Source of the DNA: Pseudomonas sp. Irchel s3b2
GTDB taxonomy: Bacteria; Pseudomonadota; Gammaproteobacteria; Pseudomonadales; Pseudomonadaceae
Length of the DNA stretch: 64,000 bases
Reading direction: 5' to 3'
Assembly (NCBI RefSeq): GCF_900187445.1
Contig: NZ_FYEB01000002.1
Location: forward strand, 399,511-463,510
The notes below the pieces were generated by a model, which worked only from the letters and a program-made list of their open reading frames with translations, was not told the origin of the DNA and did not search any database. Below are positions 1 through 9,214 of the stretch, piece by piece. Numbering within the stretch: position 1 is the stretch's first letter; each line of letters opens with the position of its first letter. The position numbers and the translations under genes were made by a program.

Positions 1-278
1 ACGCCGCAAGTTGCACCGTCGAAGCCGACATTGGAGCTGTTGTAGCCGATGTCGAGAATCACGTTACGGACGATGTCTTCCAGATCGACCCAGGCCGACG
101 TGGTGACTTCACCTGCGATGATTGCCACGCCGGTTTTCACCAGCGTTTCGCACGCCACGCGGGCGAGCTTGTCTTCAGCAATGATGGCGTCCAGCACCGC
201 ATCGGAAATCTGGTCGGCGATTTTGTCCGGATGCCCTTCGGACACTGACTCGGAGGTGAAGAGGGAGTATTCGCTCAT
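1..278 (-). CDS. metK: S-adenosylmethionine synthetase, N-terminal part (cut by window edge)
   Basis: Makes S-adenosylmethionine from methionine and ATP in the cytoplasm. Reading the minus strand from the ATG at 278 gives [20 protein letters not shown], the characteristic MetK N-terminus, and the frame stays open to the window edge (about 92 residues visible). An A-rich leader with a GAG just before the ATG serves as ribosome site. It begins 18 bases after the stop of the ArsR-methyltransferase gene on the same strand, so the two probably form one transcript. The remainder of the gene lies outside the window. Confidence 0.95.
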   Translation of the reverse strand, partial: MSEYSLFTSESVSEGHPDKIADQISDAVLDAIIAEDKLARVACETLVKTGVAIIAGEVTTSAWVDLEDIVRNVILDIGYNSSNVGFDGATCG

Positions 279-296
279 CTCGATTTTTTCCTGAAT

Positions 297-1292
297 TTAC
301 CGATGGTGAGTGTCGCCAGCCGGTCGCTGAAAATGGCGGACCTGAATCTGGAAACCATTACGTAAGCCTACATAGAGACTTTCCCCGGGAACGAGTCCCG
401 CAGCGGTGGCCCAGCGGGCCAGATCGTCCTGTTCAAACCCCAACCAGAGATCACCGCAGGCCTCCCTGGCCCAACTCTGATTGTGGCTACATAAGTCTGT
501 CACGAGCAGGCTGCCGCCTGGTTGCAGCAAGTCGGCCATGTGCTTGAGCGCTTCGGCCGGTGCGGCGAAATGGTGCAGTACCATGTTCAGTACAACGCAA
601 TCAGCCTTGAGGTTTACACCGTTCAATGCATCGGCCAATTGCAGGCTGACGTTAGCCAGCGTTTCACGTTCACAGACCTGGCGGGCCAGATCGAGCATCG
701 CCGGGCTGTTGTCCAGCGCCGTGACTTGAGCAAAACGACGCGCCAGTTCCGGCAGAAAGCCGCCATCGCCGGGACCCACTTCGATGGCTGTGGCGCCAGG
801 GCCGAAACTCAGCTTGTCGAGCAGTGCCACCACGCTTTCGCGATATTGCGGCAGGCCGGCGATCAAGTCTTGCTGGGCGCGAAACTTCTCCGCAACCCGT
901 GAGAAAAAGTCCTGGCTGGCCGCCGCCCGTTGTCCATGGACCTGACCGATCCGCGACTGAACGTCAGTCGGCAGGGTCAGGTTGTCCACTTCTTCCAGCA
1001 GCGCGGCGTGCAGCTTGCCGCCTAACAGATCGGTGTGGGGCAGGGCGCGACGATAGAAAATCGCATTGCCTTCACGGCGGGTCGCCACCAGATCGGCTTG
1101 GGCCAAAACCTTGAGGTGATGACTCATGCCGGACTGACCAATGCTGAAGATCTGCGCCAGTTCCAGTACGCCGAACGAATCGTTGGCCAGCGCGCGCAAT
1201 ACATTCAGCCGCAGAGGATCGCCGCCGGCCTTGCACAAGGCCGCCAGCTCATCGCAATCGTCATGTCGAATGGAAGGTGCGCGTAAATTCAT
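297..1292 (-). CDS. ArsR-family regulator fused to a SAM-dependent methyltransferase
   Basis: A 331-residue two-domain protein. Residues about 10-95 are an ArsR winged helix (DPLRLNVLRAL, then SGMSHHLKVLAQADLV as recognition region). Residues about 140-300 are a class I methyltransferase with a SAM-binding glycine loop (AIEVGPGDGGFLPELA) and a ubiE-like VLNMVLHHF segment. It sits directly upstream of metK, which suggests it senses SAM or S-adenosylhomocysteine and controls the SAM cycle; ArsR-type regulators called SahR are known to do this in proteobacteria. Whether the methyltransferase fold is catalytic or only a ligand sensor cannot be told. A perfect palindrome 38 bases upstream is its likely operator. 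Confidence 0.88.
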   Translation of the reverse strand: MNLRAPSIRHDDCDELAALCKAGGDPLRLNVLRALANDSFGVLELAQIFSIGQSGMSHHLKVLAQADLVATRREGNAIFYRRALPHTDLLGGKLHAALLEEVDNLTLPTDVQSRIGQVHGQRAAASQDFFSRVAEKFRAQQDLIAGLPQYRESVVALLDKLSFGPGATAIEVGPGDGGFLPELARRFAQVTALDNSPAMLDLARQVCERETLANVSLQLADALNGVNLKADCVVLNMVLHHFAAPAEALKHMADLLQPGGSLLVTDLCSHNQSWAREACGDLWLGFEQDDLARWATAAGLVPGESLYVGLRNGFQIQVRHFQRPAGDTHHR

Positions 1293-1330
1293 AAGGCCAG
1301 CAGTCTAGTGACGCTCAGAAATCACCGCAA

Positions 1331-1360
1331 GAGCAATATCAAAAAGTTTTGATATTGCTC
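1331..1360. promoter_or_regulatory. Perfect 30-bp palindrome, probable ArsR-type operator
   Basis: Arms GAGCAATATCAAAA and TTTTGATATTGCTC are exact reverse complements separated by AG. It lies between the divergent ArsR-methyltransferase gene (start 1292) and tkt (start 1566), 38 bases from the former. The ATATCAA/TTGATAT core resembles operators of ArsR-family dimers. The role is inferred from symmetry and position only. Confidence 0.65.
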
Positions 1361-1565
1361 GATAGATGGCACTTCTCAGCGTTAGGTTCAGTCAGCAAAC
1401 GAACGGCGGAAAGGTTTCACCCGTCGAATACGTCGTTATCGATTGGAAAAAAGTCTTCGGATGACTATCTGTCATTGCCCCGAGGGCGGTCGGTGAGGGA
1501 AAATGCTCGCCTTTTTTCCGTTTCGTTTTATTCACTCTCGATTCAATATCCGCAGGAGAACAGCG

Positions 1566-3563
1566 ATGCCCAGCCGTCGTGAGCGTGCCAACGCCATTCG
1601 TGCCCTCAGCATGGATGCCGTGCAAAAAGCCAACAGCGGCCATCCCGGTGCCCCTATGGGTATGGCGGATATCGCCGAAGTACTTTGGCGTGACTACCTG
1701 AAGCACAACCCGAGCAATCCATCGTTCGCCGACCGTGACCGCTTCGTGCTGTCCAACGGTCACGGTTCGATGCTGATCTACTCGCTGCTGCACCTGACCG
1801 GCTACGACCTGTCGATCGATGACCTGAAAAACTTCCGCCAGCTGCACAGCCGCACCCCGGGTCACCCGGAATTCGGTTACACCCCAGGCGTCGAAACCAC
1901 CACCGGTCCACTGGGCCAAGGCCTGGCCAATGCCGTGGGTTTCGCCCTGGCAGAAAAAGTCCTGGCGGCGCAGTTCAACCGTCCCGGCCATAACGTCGTC
2001 GATCACCACACCTACGTGTTCCTGGGTGATGGCTGCATGATGGAAGGCATTTCCCACGAAGTCAGCTCCCTGGCCGGTACACTGGGCCTGGGCAAACTGA
2101 TCGCCTTCTACGATGACAACGGCATCTCCATCGACGGCGAAGTCGAAGGCTGGTTCACCGACGACACGCCAAAGCGTTTCGAGTCCTACAACTGGCAAGT
2201 GATCCGTAACGTTGACGGTCACGACCCGGAAGAAATCAAGATCGCCATCGAAACAGCGCGCAAAAGCGAGCAGCCGACGCTGATCTGCTGCAAGACCACC
2301 ATCGGCTTCGGTTCGCCGAACAAGCAAGGCAAGGAAGACTGCCACGGCGCCCCGCTGGGTGACGCGGAAATCGCCCTGACCCGTGAAGCACTGAAGTGGA
2401 ACCACGGCCCGTTCGAAATCCCGGCCAACATTTATGCCGAGTGGGATGCCAAGGAAGCCGGTCGCGCTGCCGAAGCCGAGTGGGATCAGCGTTTCGCTGC
2501 TTACTCCGCTGCTTTCCCGGAGCTGGCCAACGAACTGGTTCGTCGTCTGAGCGGTGATCTGCCGACTGACTTCGCTGAAAAAGCCTCGGCGTATATCGCT
2601 GAAGTCGCGGCCAAGGGCGAAACCATCGCCAGCCGTAAAGCCAGCCAGAACGCCCTGAATGCATTCGGCCCGCTGCTGCCGGAACTGCTCGGCGGTTCGG
2701 CTGACTTGGCCGGTTCCAACCTGACCCTGTGGAAAGGTTGCAAAGGCGTCACCGCCGAAGACGCCAGCGGCAATTACATGTACTACGGCGTTCGCGAGTT
2801 CGGCATGAGTGCGATCATGAACGGCGTCGCCCTGCACGGCGGCCTGGTGCCTTACGGCGCGACTTTCCTGATGTTCATGGAATACGCCCGCAACGCGGTG
2901 CGCATGTCGGCATTGATGAAGAAACGCATCATCTATGTGTTCACCCACGACTCCATCGGTCTGGGCGAAGACGGCCCGACTCACCAGCCGATCGAGCAAC
3001 TGGCCAGCCTGCGCTGCACGCCGAACCTCGATACCTGGCGTCCAGCCGATGCCGTTGAATCGGCAGTGGCCTGGAAATGCGCTCTGGAGCGTGACGACGG
3101 TCCATCGGCACTGATCTTCTCCCGTCAGAACCTGCAGCACCAAACCCGTGATGCCGTGCAGATCGAGTGCATCAATCGCGGCGGCTACGTGCTGAAAGAT
3201 TGCGCAGGCGAGCCTGAGCTGATCCTGATCGCCACCGGTTCGGAAGTCGGCCTGGCCGTTCAAGCCTTCGACAAACTGACCGAGCAAGGCCGCAAGGTGC
3301 GCGTTGTTTCGATGCCGTGCACCAGCGTCTTCGAAGCCCAGGACGCTGGCTACAAGCAAGCGGTTCTGCCATTGCAGGTCAGCGCGCGTATCGCCATCGA
3401 GGCCGCCCACGCGGACTACTGGTACAAGTACGTGGGCCTGGAAGGTCGCGTGATCGGCATGACCACCTACGGCGAGTCGGCGCCTGCGCCTGCCTTGTTC
3501 GAAGAGTTCGGCTTCACCCTGGAAAACATCCTGGGTCAGGCTGAAGAGCTGCTGGAAGACTAA
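1566..3563 (+). CDS. tkt: Transketolase
   Basis: Thiamine-diphosphate enzyme moving two-carbon units between sugar phosphates in the pentose phosphate pathway; 665 residues, full length. Visible motifs are the N-terminal [12 protein letters not shown], the ThDP/Mg site GDG at 154-156 followed by MMEG, and the transketolase signature GEDGPTHQP starting at 467. The start MPSRRERAN was chosen over the upstream in-frame ATG at 1503 because AGGAGA stands just before it and known transketolases begin here. It is first in a run with epd, pgk and fba on the same strand. Confidence 0.97.
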   Translation: MPSRRERANAIRALSMDAVQKANSGHPGAPMGMADIAEVLWRDYLKHNPSNPSFADRDRFVLSNGHGSMLIYSLLHLTGYDLSIDDLKNFRQLHSRTPGHPEFGYTPGVETTTGPLGQGLANAVGFALAEKVLAAQFNRPGHNVVDHHTYVFLGDGCMMEGISHEVSSLAGTLGLGKLIAFYDDNGISIDGEVEGWFTDDTPKRFESYNWQVIRNVDGHDPEEIKIAIETARKSEQPTLICCKTTIGFGSPNKQGKEDCHGAPLGDAEIALTREALKWNHGPFEIPANIYAEWDAKEAGRAAEAEWDQRFAAYSAAFPELANELVRRLSGDLPTDFAEKASAYIAEVAAKGETIASRKASQNALNAFGPLLPELLGGSADLAGSNLTLWKGCKGVTAEDASGNYMYYGVREFGMSAIMNGVALHGGLVPYGATFLMFMEYARNAVRMSALMKKRIIYVFTHDSIGLGEDGPTHQPIEQLASLRCTPNLDTWRPADAVESAVAWKCALERDDGPSALIFSRQNLQHQTRDAVQIECINRGGYVLKDCAGEPELILIATGSEVGLAVQAFDKLTEQGRKVRVVSMPCTSVFEAQDAGYKQAVLPLQVSARIAIEAAHADYWYKYVGLEGRVIGMTTYGESAPAPALFEEFGFTLENILGQAEELLED

Positions 3564-3570
3564 GCACGAC

Positions 3571-3592
3571 GCGGTGGTTTCACGACCACCGC
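3571..3592 (+). terminator. Hairpin after tkt
   Basis: GCGGTGGT, a six-base loop and ACCACCGC form an 8-bp perfect stem 8 bases after the tkt stop. There is no U-run, so it may only stabilise the 3' end. Confidence 0.4.
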
Positions 3593-3599
3593 GGTCCCC

Positions 3600-3690
3600 T
3601 GTAGGAGCTGGCTTGCCAGCGAAGGCATCTGTTCAGTCGACGGCAATGTTGAACCTGATGGCCTCTTCGCTGGCAAGCCAGCTCCTACAA
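3600..3690. repeat. REP pair (GTAGGAGCTGGCTTGCCAGC type)
   Basis: Two inverted copies of the Pseudomonas REP core (GTAGGAGCTGGCTTGCCAGC and its reverse complement) flank a short spacer between tkt and epd, forming a long imperfect hairpin. Related pairs recur through the window. Confidence 0.85.
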
Positions 3691-3726
3691 GGGTTGTGTC
3701 GTACTTGCGCCTAATCGAGAACCCCC

Positions 3727-4788
3727 ATGCCTCAACCGCGTCCTTACAAAGTTGCACTCAACGGCTACGGCCGGATTGGTCGTTGCGTCTTGCGTGCGTT
3801 GTTTGAGCGAGGCTCGACGGCCGGGTTTGAAATTGTCGCGATCAACGATCTGGCCGACATGGCCAGCATCGAATACCTGACACGCTTTGACTCCACTCAC
3901 GGGCGCTTTCCCGGCGAAGTGAGGGTCGAGGGCGATTGTCTGCATATTAATGGCGACTGCGTGAAGGTCCTGCGCAGTGCCACCCCCGAAGGCATCGATT
4001 GGGCATCACTGGGCGTCGATCTGGTGCTGGAGTGCTCCGGCGCTTACCACACCCGTCAGGATGGCCAGCGTTTCCTCGACGCTGGTGCGCCACGGGTGCT
4101 GTTTTCCCAGCCGATGGCCAGCGAGGCGGATGTCGACGCCACCATCGTCTACGGAGTGAACCAGAATTGCCTGACCGGCGACGAGCTGCTGGTATCCAAC
4201 GCCTCCTGCACCACCAACTGCGGCGTGCCGCTGTTGCGCCTGCTGGATCAGGCCATTGGTCTGGAATATGTGTCGATCACCACCATCCACTCGGCGATGA
4301 ACGATCAGCCGGTGATCGACGCGTATCACCATGAAGACCTGCGCCGCACCCGTTCGGCGTTCCAGTCGGTGATTCCGGTGTCCACTGGTCTGGCGCGAGG
4401 CATTGAACGCCTGCTGCCGGAACTTGCCGGGCGAATTCAGGCCAAAGCCGTGCGGGTGCCAACGGTTAACGTGTCCTGCCTCGACATTACGATGCAGACC
4501 GTAAGCGATACCGACGCCACCGAGGTCAACCGGATTCTGCGCGAGGCCGCCACCCATGGCCCGCTCAAAGGCCTTCTGGCCTACACCGAGTTGCCTCACG
4601 CCAGTTGTGATTTCAATCATGACCCACATTCGGCCATCGTCGATGCCAGCCAGACCCGAGTTTCCGGCCCACGGCTGGTAAACATCCTGGCCTGGTTCGA
4701 CAACGAATGGGGTTTTGCCAATCGAATGCTGGACGTTGCAGAACACTATTTGCAAACAGCTGCACCACAACCAAAACCTGCTCTCTAA
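3727..4788 (+). CDS. epd: Erythrose-4-phosphate dehydrogenase (GAPDH family)
   Basis: Oxidises erythrose 4-phosphate to 4-phosphoerythronate, the first step of pyridoxal phosphate synthesis. The 353-residue protein has the NAD-binding N-terminus NGYGRIGRC, the catalytic cysteine C161 in SNASCTTNC and the C-terminal [12 protein letters not shown] typical of GAPDH folds. It is assigned to Epd rather than GapA because the epd-pgk-fba order between transketolase and aldolase is the conserved arrangement and the sequence matches the Epd branch. Some GAPDH activity cannot be excluded. pgk starts 25 bases downstream, so co-transcription is likely. Confidence 0.93.
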   Translation: MPQPRPYKVALNGYGRIGRCVLRALFERGSTAGFEIVAINDLADMASIEYLTRFDSTHGRFPGEVRVEGDCLHINGDCVKVLRSATPEGIDWASLGVDLVLECSGAYHTRQDGQRFLDAGAPRVLFSQPMASEADVDATIVYGVNQNCLTGDELLVSNASCTTNCGVPLLRLLDQAIGLEYVSITTIHSAMNDQPVIDAYHHEDLRRTRSAFQSVIPVSTGLARGIERLLPELAGRIQAKAVRVPTVNVSCLDITMQTVSDTDATEVNRILREAATHGPLKGLLAYTELPHASCDFNHDPHSAIVDASQTRVSGPRLVNILAWFDNEWGFANRMLDVAEHYLQTAAPQPKPAL

Positions 4789-4813
4789 AACAGCTATCCA
4801 GGAATTGCGACCC

Positions 4814-5977
4814 ATGACCGTGTTGAAGATGACCGACCTCGATCTGCAAGGTAAGCGCGTACTGATCCGCGAAGACCTCAACGTCCCAGTCAAGGACGGT
4901 GTTGTCACTAGCGATGCGCGAATCCTGGCTTCGCTGCCGACCATCAAGCTGGCTCTGGAAAAAGGCGCGGCCGTGATGGTCTGCTCGCACCTTGGCCGTC
5001 CGACCGAAGGCGAGTTCTCGGCCGAGAACAGCCTCAAGCCAGTCGCCGACTACTTGAGCAAGGCGCTGGGCCGCGAAGTGCCGCTGGTGTCCGATTACCT
5101 GGGCGGCGTCGACGTGAAAGCCGGCGACATCGTTCTGTTCGAAAACGTGCGCTTCAACAAGGGCGAGAAAAAGAACGCTGACGAACTGGCCAAGCAATAC
5201 GCCGCCCTGTGCGACGTGTTTGTGATGGACGCCTTCGGCACCGCTCACCGCGCCGAGGGTTCGACCCATGGCGTGGCCAAGTTCGCCAAAGTCGCCGCTG
5301 CTGGCCCGTTGCTTGCTGCCGAATTGGACGCACTGGGCAAAGCACTGGGCGCCCCGGCTCAGCCAATGGCCGCTATCGTTGCCGGCTCCAAAGTGTCGAC
5401 CAAACTCGACGTACTGAACAGCTTGAGCCAGATCTGCAACCAACTGATCGTCGGTGGCGGCATCGCCAACACCTTCCTGGCTGCTGCCGGTCACCCGGTC
5501 GGCAAATCCTTGTACGAACCGGACCTGCTGGACACCGCCCGTGAAATCGCCGCCAAGGTCAGCGTGCCATTGCCGGTGGACGTGGTGGTTGCCAAGGAAT
5601 TCGCTGAAAGCGCCACCGCGACCGTCAAGCTGATTGCCGACGTGGCCGCAGACGACATGATCCTGGACATCGGCCCACAGACCGCGGCGAATTTCGCCGA
5701 GCTGCTGAAGTCGTCCAAGACCATTCTGTGGAACGGCCCGGTGGGCGTGTTTGAATTCGACCAGTTCGGTAACGGCACCAAAGTGCTGGCCCAGGCCATC
5801 GCTGAAAGCTCGGCGTTCTCCATCGCTGGCGGTGGCGATACCCTGGCGGCCATCGATAAATATGGCGTTGCCGAGCAGATCTCCTACATTTCTACCGGCG
5901 GCGGCGCGTTCCTCGAGTTCGTCGAAGGCAAAGTGCTGCCGGCCGTTGAAGTCCTGGAAAGCCGGGCCAAGGCCTGA
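4814..5977 (+). CDS. pgk: Phosphoglycerate kinase
   Basis: Interconverts 1,3-bisphosphoglycerate plus ADP with 3-phosphoglycerate plus ATP. The 387-residue protein carries the family signature [13 protein letters not shown] near the N-terminus, the hinge-region [13 protein letters not shown] segment ([12 protein letters not shown]) and the C-terminal nucleotide loop GGGDTLAAI. The start [11 protein letters not shown] is preceded by a GGAATTG ribosome site. Longer in-frame ATG starts upstream overlap epd and are not expected. It lies in the tkt-epd-pgk-fba run. Confidence 0.97.
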   Translation: MTVLKMTDLDLQGKRVLIREDLNVPVKDGVVTSDARILASLPTIKLALEKGAAVMVCSHLGRPTEGEFSAENSLKPVADYLSKALGREVPLVSDYLGGVDVKAGDIVLFENVRFNKGEKKNADELAKQYAALCDVFVMDAFGTAHRAEGSTHGVAKFAKVAAAGPLLAAELDALGKALGAPAQPMAAIVAGSKVSTKLDVLNSLSQICNQLIVGGGIANTFLAAAGHPVGKSLYEPDLLDTAREIAAKVSVPLPVDVVVAKEFAESATATVKLIADVAADDMILDIGPQTAANFAELLKSSKTILWNGPVGVFEFDQFGNGTKVLAQAIAESSAFSIAGGGDTLAAIDKYGVAEQISYISTGGGAFLEFVEGKVLPAVEVLESRAKA

Positions 5978-6011
5978 GGCCGTCCATTTGGCCGGGCAAA
6001 GGAGTGTTTAC

Positions 6012-6233
6012 ATGGTCAAGACCTTAGCGCTGTTGATCGTCGCGGGTTCGCTGGCGGCTTGCGGGAGTAACCCGAAAGCCACGCCGGAACCCGAGCCGCG
6101 TGCGCCAGGAAAAGGCTGCTACCAGGCCGATTGGCAGGCGGAAACCAACCCGGTGATCAACAAGCGTTCCGGGCCGGATGGCCTGGACAAGTACGAGACA
6201 CAAACCCCGGCCAAGGAACATGGTTGCCCTTGA
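6012..6233 (+). CDS. Small lipoprotein of unknown function
   Basis: A 73-residue protein starting MVKTLALLIVAGSLAACGS, a lipoprotein signal peptide with lipobox LAAC (Cys17). The mature part is short, proline- and charge-rich with two further cysteines (GKGCYQ and the terminal HGCP). The ATG follows AAAGGAG by 8 bases. It lies 35 bases after pgk and 57 bases before a second lipoprotein gene, so it may be carried on the pgk transcript. No function is recognised. Confidence 0.75.
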   Translation: MVKTLALLIVAGSLAACGSNPKATPEPEPRAPGKGCYQADWQAETNPVINKRSGPDGLDKYETQTPAKEHGCP

Positions 6234-6289
6234 GGGGTCTGACTCTTTACTCAAGGCAGGCGGCGTGCGCTGTCAGTCGAGGAACACGG

Positions 6290-6631
6290 ATGAAACGCTT
6301 TATCGCCGTTGCGGCACTGGCATTGCTGGCAGGTTGCACCAATCTGAACCTGTTCAACGCTGCCGAGCCAGCGGACAGCTGGACCACCTGGACCACCTGG
6401 ACCTGCGACAGTCAGGCCAAAGTGCTCTGGCGCTACACTGACATCAACCGCAAGGAAGTCGACGTTCGCCTGGGCGGTGCCGATCAGGTTTACCGCTTGA
6501 AGCTTGAACCGGGCGCCGAAGGTTCGCTGTACAGCAACGACATGCTGGCGTTTCACGTAAAAGGTGAGGAAGGCCTGGTGTACTGGGTCGCCACCAATGA
6601 TTTGATCGGCCGCGGTTGTAAAACCGAGTAA
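6290..6631 (+). CDS. MliC-like C-type lysozyme inhibitor lipoprotein
   Basis: A 113-residue lipoprotein: signal MKRFIAVAALALLAGC with lipobox LAGC. The mature region has the MliC pattern: a first cysteine in WTCDSQ, a strand with VDVRLGG, YRLKLEPGAEGSLYSND, FHVKGEEGLVYW and a final cysteine in GRGCKTE. MliC proteins are outer-membrane or periplasmic inhibitors of C-type lysozyme; the usual SG(x)xY loop appears here as EGSLYSN, so activity is likely but not certain. The segment after the signal has three WTT repeats (TWTTWTTWTCD). It probably shares a transcript with the preceding small lipoprotein gene. Confidence 0.75.
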   Translation: MKRFIAVAALALLAGCTNLNLFNAAEPADSWTTWTTWTCDSQAKVLWRYTDINRKEVDVRLGGADQVYRLKLEPGAEGSLYSNDMLAFHVKGEEGLVYWVATNDLIGRGCKTE

Positions 6632-6650
6632 TTGAAGGCTTGCGCCAAAC

Positions 6651-6745
6651 CTGTAGGAGCGAAGCTTGCTCGCGAAGAGGTCATCACATTCAACTAATGT
6701 GTTGTCAGTTAAACCGCTTTCGCGAGCAAGCTTCGCTCCTACAGG
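6651..6745. repeat. REP pair (GTAGGAGCGAAGCTTGCTCGCG type)
   Basis: CTGTAGGAGCGAAGCTTGCT and its inverted copy at 6721-6745 form a long hairpin between the MliC-like gene and fba. It may end the upstream transcript or protect its 3' end. Confidence 0.85.
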
Positions 6746-6884
6746 AAATCGACAGCTCGTAGAGATTGATGCAACACCGAATTCGCAGCCCGGGCCAACC
6801 CCCGATCTGCAATAACTTGAATAGCCGCCGCCGCTACGGCAGGCTGGCACGATTAACGACCCTCAACCGGGAGAGACACACACA

Positions 6885-7949
6885 ATGGCACTTATCAGCA
6901 TGCGCCAGATGCTGGACCACGCAGCCGAGTTCGGCTACGGCGTTCCAGCCTTCAACGTCAACAACCTTGAGCAGATGCGCGCCATCATGGAAGCCGCTGA
7001 CAAGACTGACTCCCCGGTGATCGTCCAGGCTTCGGCCGGTGCTCGCAAATACGCCGGTGCACCGTTCCTGCGTCACCTGATCCTGGCGGCAATCGAAGAA
7101 TTCCCGCACATCCCGGTGTGCATGCACCAGGACCACGGCACCAGCCCTGACGTCTGCCAGCGCTCGATCCAACTGGGCTTCAGCTCGGTAATGATGGACG
7201 GTTCCCTCGGCGAAGATGGTAAGACCCCGACTGACTACGACTACAACGTCCGCGTTACCCAACAAACCGTAGCCATGGCTCACGCCTGCGGCGTTTCGGT
7301 AGAAGGCGAGCTGGGTTGCCTGGGTTCGCTGGAAACCGGCATGGCCGGTGAAGAAGACGGCATCGGCGCCGAAGGCGTTCTGGATCACAGCCAAATGCTG
7401 ACCGACCCGGAAGAAGCCGCTGACTTCGTCAAACGCACCCAAGTCGATGCCCTGGCCATCGCCATCGGCACCAGCCACGGAGCCTACAAGTTCACCAAGC
7501 CGCCTACCGGCGATGTGCTGGCCATCGACCGCATCAAAGAAATCCACAAACGCATTCCGAACACCCACTTGGTAATGCACGGTTCGTCTTCGGTTCCGCA
7601 AGAGTGGCTGGCGATCATCAACCAGTACGGCGGCGACATCAAAGAAACCTACGGCGTACCGGTTGAAGAAATCGTCGAAGGCATCAAGCACGGCGTGCGT
7701 AAGGTCAACATCGACACTGACCTGCGCCTGGCCTCCACCGGTGCGATGCGTCGCCTGATGGCTACCAACCCGAGCGAGTTCGATCCGCGTAAGTTCTTCG
7801 GTGCGACTGTGACGGCGATGCGTGATGTGTGTATTGCTCGCTATGAAGCGTTTGGTACTGCCGGTAATGCTTCGAAGATCAAGCCGATCTCGTTGGAAGC
7901 GATGTATCAGCGTTATCTGAAGGGTGAGTTGAACGCTAAGGTGAATTGA
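6885..7949 (+). CDS. fba: Class II fructose-bisphosphate aldolase
   Basis: Zinc-dependent aldolase joining dihydroxyacetone phosphate and glyceraldehyde 3-phosphate. The 354-residue protein matches the Calvin-cycle type class IIB aldolases. It shows the metal/catalytic segment MHQDHG (H81, D83, H84), the GVSVEGELG segment and the phosphate-binding GSSSVPQEW and KVNIDTDLR motifs. The ATG at 6885 follows GGGAGA. An ideal rho-independent terminator comes 23 bases after the stop, so fba ends this central-carbon block. Confidence 0.97.
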   Translation: MALISMRQMLDHAAEFGYGVPAFNVNNLEQMRAIMEAADKTDSPVIVQASAGARKYAGAPFLRHLILAAIEEFPHIPVCMHQDHGTSPDVCQRSIQLGFSSVMMDGSLGEDGKTPTDYDYNVRVTQQTVAMAHACGVSVEGELGCLGSLETGMAGEEDGIGAEGVLDHSQMLTDPEEAADFVKRTQVDALAIAIGTSHGAYKFTKPPTGDVLAIDRIKEIHKRIPNTHLVMHGSSSVPQEWLAIINQYGGDIKETYGVPVEEIVEGIKHGVRKVNIDTDLRLASTGAMRRLMATNPSEFDPRKFFGATVTAMRDVCIARYEAFGTAGNASKIKPISLEAMYQRYLKGELNAKVN

Positions 7950-7972
7950 GCCTTTAGTGTTTGAGTGGCAAT

Positions 7973-8000
7973 AAAAAACCCGCAGCGATGCGGGTTTTTT
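7973..8000 (+). terminator. Rho-independent terminator after fba
   Basis: AAAAAACCCGC, loop AGCGAT, GCGGGTTTTTT: a GC-rich five-pair stem extended by A-T pairs with a six-T tail. The symmetry also lets it act on the other strand. Confidence 0.92.
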
Positions 8001-8070
8001 ATGGGCGATGATTTTTTCTGTGAGCAGTGAATGGCTACGAGTTTTGCAGATGCCTGGATCGTTCTTTGCC

Positions 8071-8210
8071 CTGTAGCAGCTGCCGAGCCTGCGTGGCTGC
8101 GTTCGGCTGCGCAGCAGTCGCAAAATCAGACTCCGCGTTTTTTCAGCTAAAACGTATGCGCCGGACTGCGACCGCTTCGCGGCCGAACGCAGCCTCGGCA
8201 GCTGCTACAG
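8071..8210. repeat. Long inverted repeat (TGTAGCAGCTGCCGAG type)
   Basis: CTGTAGCAGCTGCCGAGCCT and GCCTCGGCAGCTGCTACAG bracket about 100 bases that also contain a second inverted pair (GCTGCGTTCGGC / GGCCGAACGCAGC). The same family recurs at 19116-19219 and differs from the GGAGCGAGGCTTGCCCGC REPs. Confidence 0.8.
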
Positions 8211-8224
8211 AGGATCGAGTCGCC

Positions 8225-8893
8225 TTAGGTATCGTGATCGATATCCAGCTTGCTGAACGTCACTTCTCCGCCTTCACTGGTGTACCCGGTATTGTCCTGC
8301 ACATAGACACCGGCCTTGAAGTACAGCGGTTTATCACGCCACATCGCGCTGATGTCGGTGTCCCACTGGTAACCCGCCGCGCTGATGCCCAATGCGCCGC
8401 CAGGGCTGAGGTGGATGAGGTAGGAAAATTCCCGATCGAGTTTCACGCCAGTGGCGATGGTGATGACCCGGGCGGTGTCGTCGTCGGGGTGCATGCGGAC
8501 TTTGGCGACGATGTTTCCGGTTTCGCTGGAGTCCTTGTATTGATACTCGAGCTTCACCATGGGCTTCTGGCTTTTGTAGGCATGGATCTGACCAATGACG
8601 ATCTTGCCCGTGCTGGGTACCTTGCTGACCGTAAGGGTCGCACGCAGAAAGTTATCTGCGTCGGGGTAGTACCAGTTTTTCAGCGTGCCATTGCTGTAGG
8701 TTTCGCGCAGTTCGGTGCGAGGGTAGATTGCGTTTTCAGTGCGGGTGCCGGTTACCGGGGTCCAGAAAAACAAGGTGCCGGTGTCGGAGTGGAAGTATTG
8801 ATCCTTGAAGCCGTCTACCAGTTTGGTTGTTTCGACGGTATACGGCGGACTGCCGACAGGAACACTGAGGTTCCAGGTTGCGAGATCGATCAT
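8225..8893 (-). CDS. Polysaccharide lyase family 7 (alginate lyase)
   Basis: A 222-residue single-domain beta-jelly-roll lyase that should cleave alginate by beta-elimination. The three PL7 catalytic blocks are present: RTELRE (about residues 59-64), QIH (about 102-104) and YFKAGVYVQ (about 191-199). No signal peptide is visible, so the protein is either cytoplasmic or exported by another route; many small Pseudomonas PL7 proteins also lack a signal. It stands alone, with a long inverted repeat downstream and a divergent c-di-GMP gene upstream. Poly-M or poly-G preference cannot be assigned with confidence. Confidence 0.9.
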   Translation of the reverse strand: MIDLATWNLSVPVGSPPYTVETTKLVDGFKDQYFHSDTGTLFFWTPVTGTRTENAIYPRTELRETYSNGTLKNWYYPDADNFLRATLTVSKVPSTGKIVIGQIHAYKSQKPMVKLEYQYKDSSETGNIVAKVRMHPDDDTARVITIATGVKLDREFSYLIHLSPGGALGISAAGYQWDTDISAMWRDKPLYFKAGVYVQDNTGYTSEGGEVTFSKLDIDHDT

Positions 8894-9214
8894 ATTCAGC
8901 TTCCACGTTTTTTTTTTGCTGCACGCACGTGCCAGAAGCTCTAGCCCGCGCCTTCGGGGGGGACTTTATAAGCGTAGAAGACATCTTTGTTAATGCCCGT
9001 CTGGCAGATGGTTGACGCCAACATCCTGTCGAAATGCCATCTTTCCCGGTTTCCGTGGCCTGTAGGACTGACCGTTAGTCGGCTTCTGAAACTTTGCCTG
9101 GGTGATGGCACACTGGCAGCTTCTGCTTTCGTGGATCCGGGTCTAGAGTGAAGTCGCAATATGTGACCGGTTTTAACAAACGGCCGGCCTGACATCCCGA
9201 ACAAGAGATGCAGC
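8894..9214. other. Divergent intergenic region between PL7 lyase and c-di-GMP gene
   Basis: 321 bases. A homopolymer T9 run lies about 17 bases upstream of the lyase start (minus strand) and a G7 run follows at about 8957. It should hold promoters for both flanking genes. No convincing RNA, repeat or operator was seen. Confidence 0.5.

Noticed and set aside
1392..3410. Very long minus-strand open frame opposite tkt
   Set aside because: It is the shadow of a high-GC coding gene; transketolase motifs on the plus strand settle the strand.
3727..4788. Annotation as glycolytic GAPDH (gapA)
   Set aside because: The tkt-epd-pgk-fba order and sequence branch favour erythrose-4-phosphate dehydrogenase, though secondary GAPDH activity is possible.
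6649..6750. Small RNA between the MliC-like gene and fba
   Set aside because: The hairpin is an ordinary REP pair found many times in the window, with no promoter or U-run.
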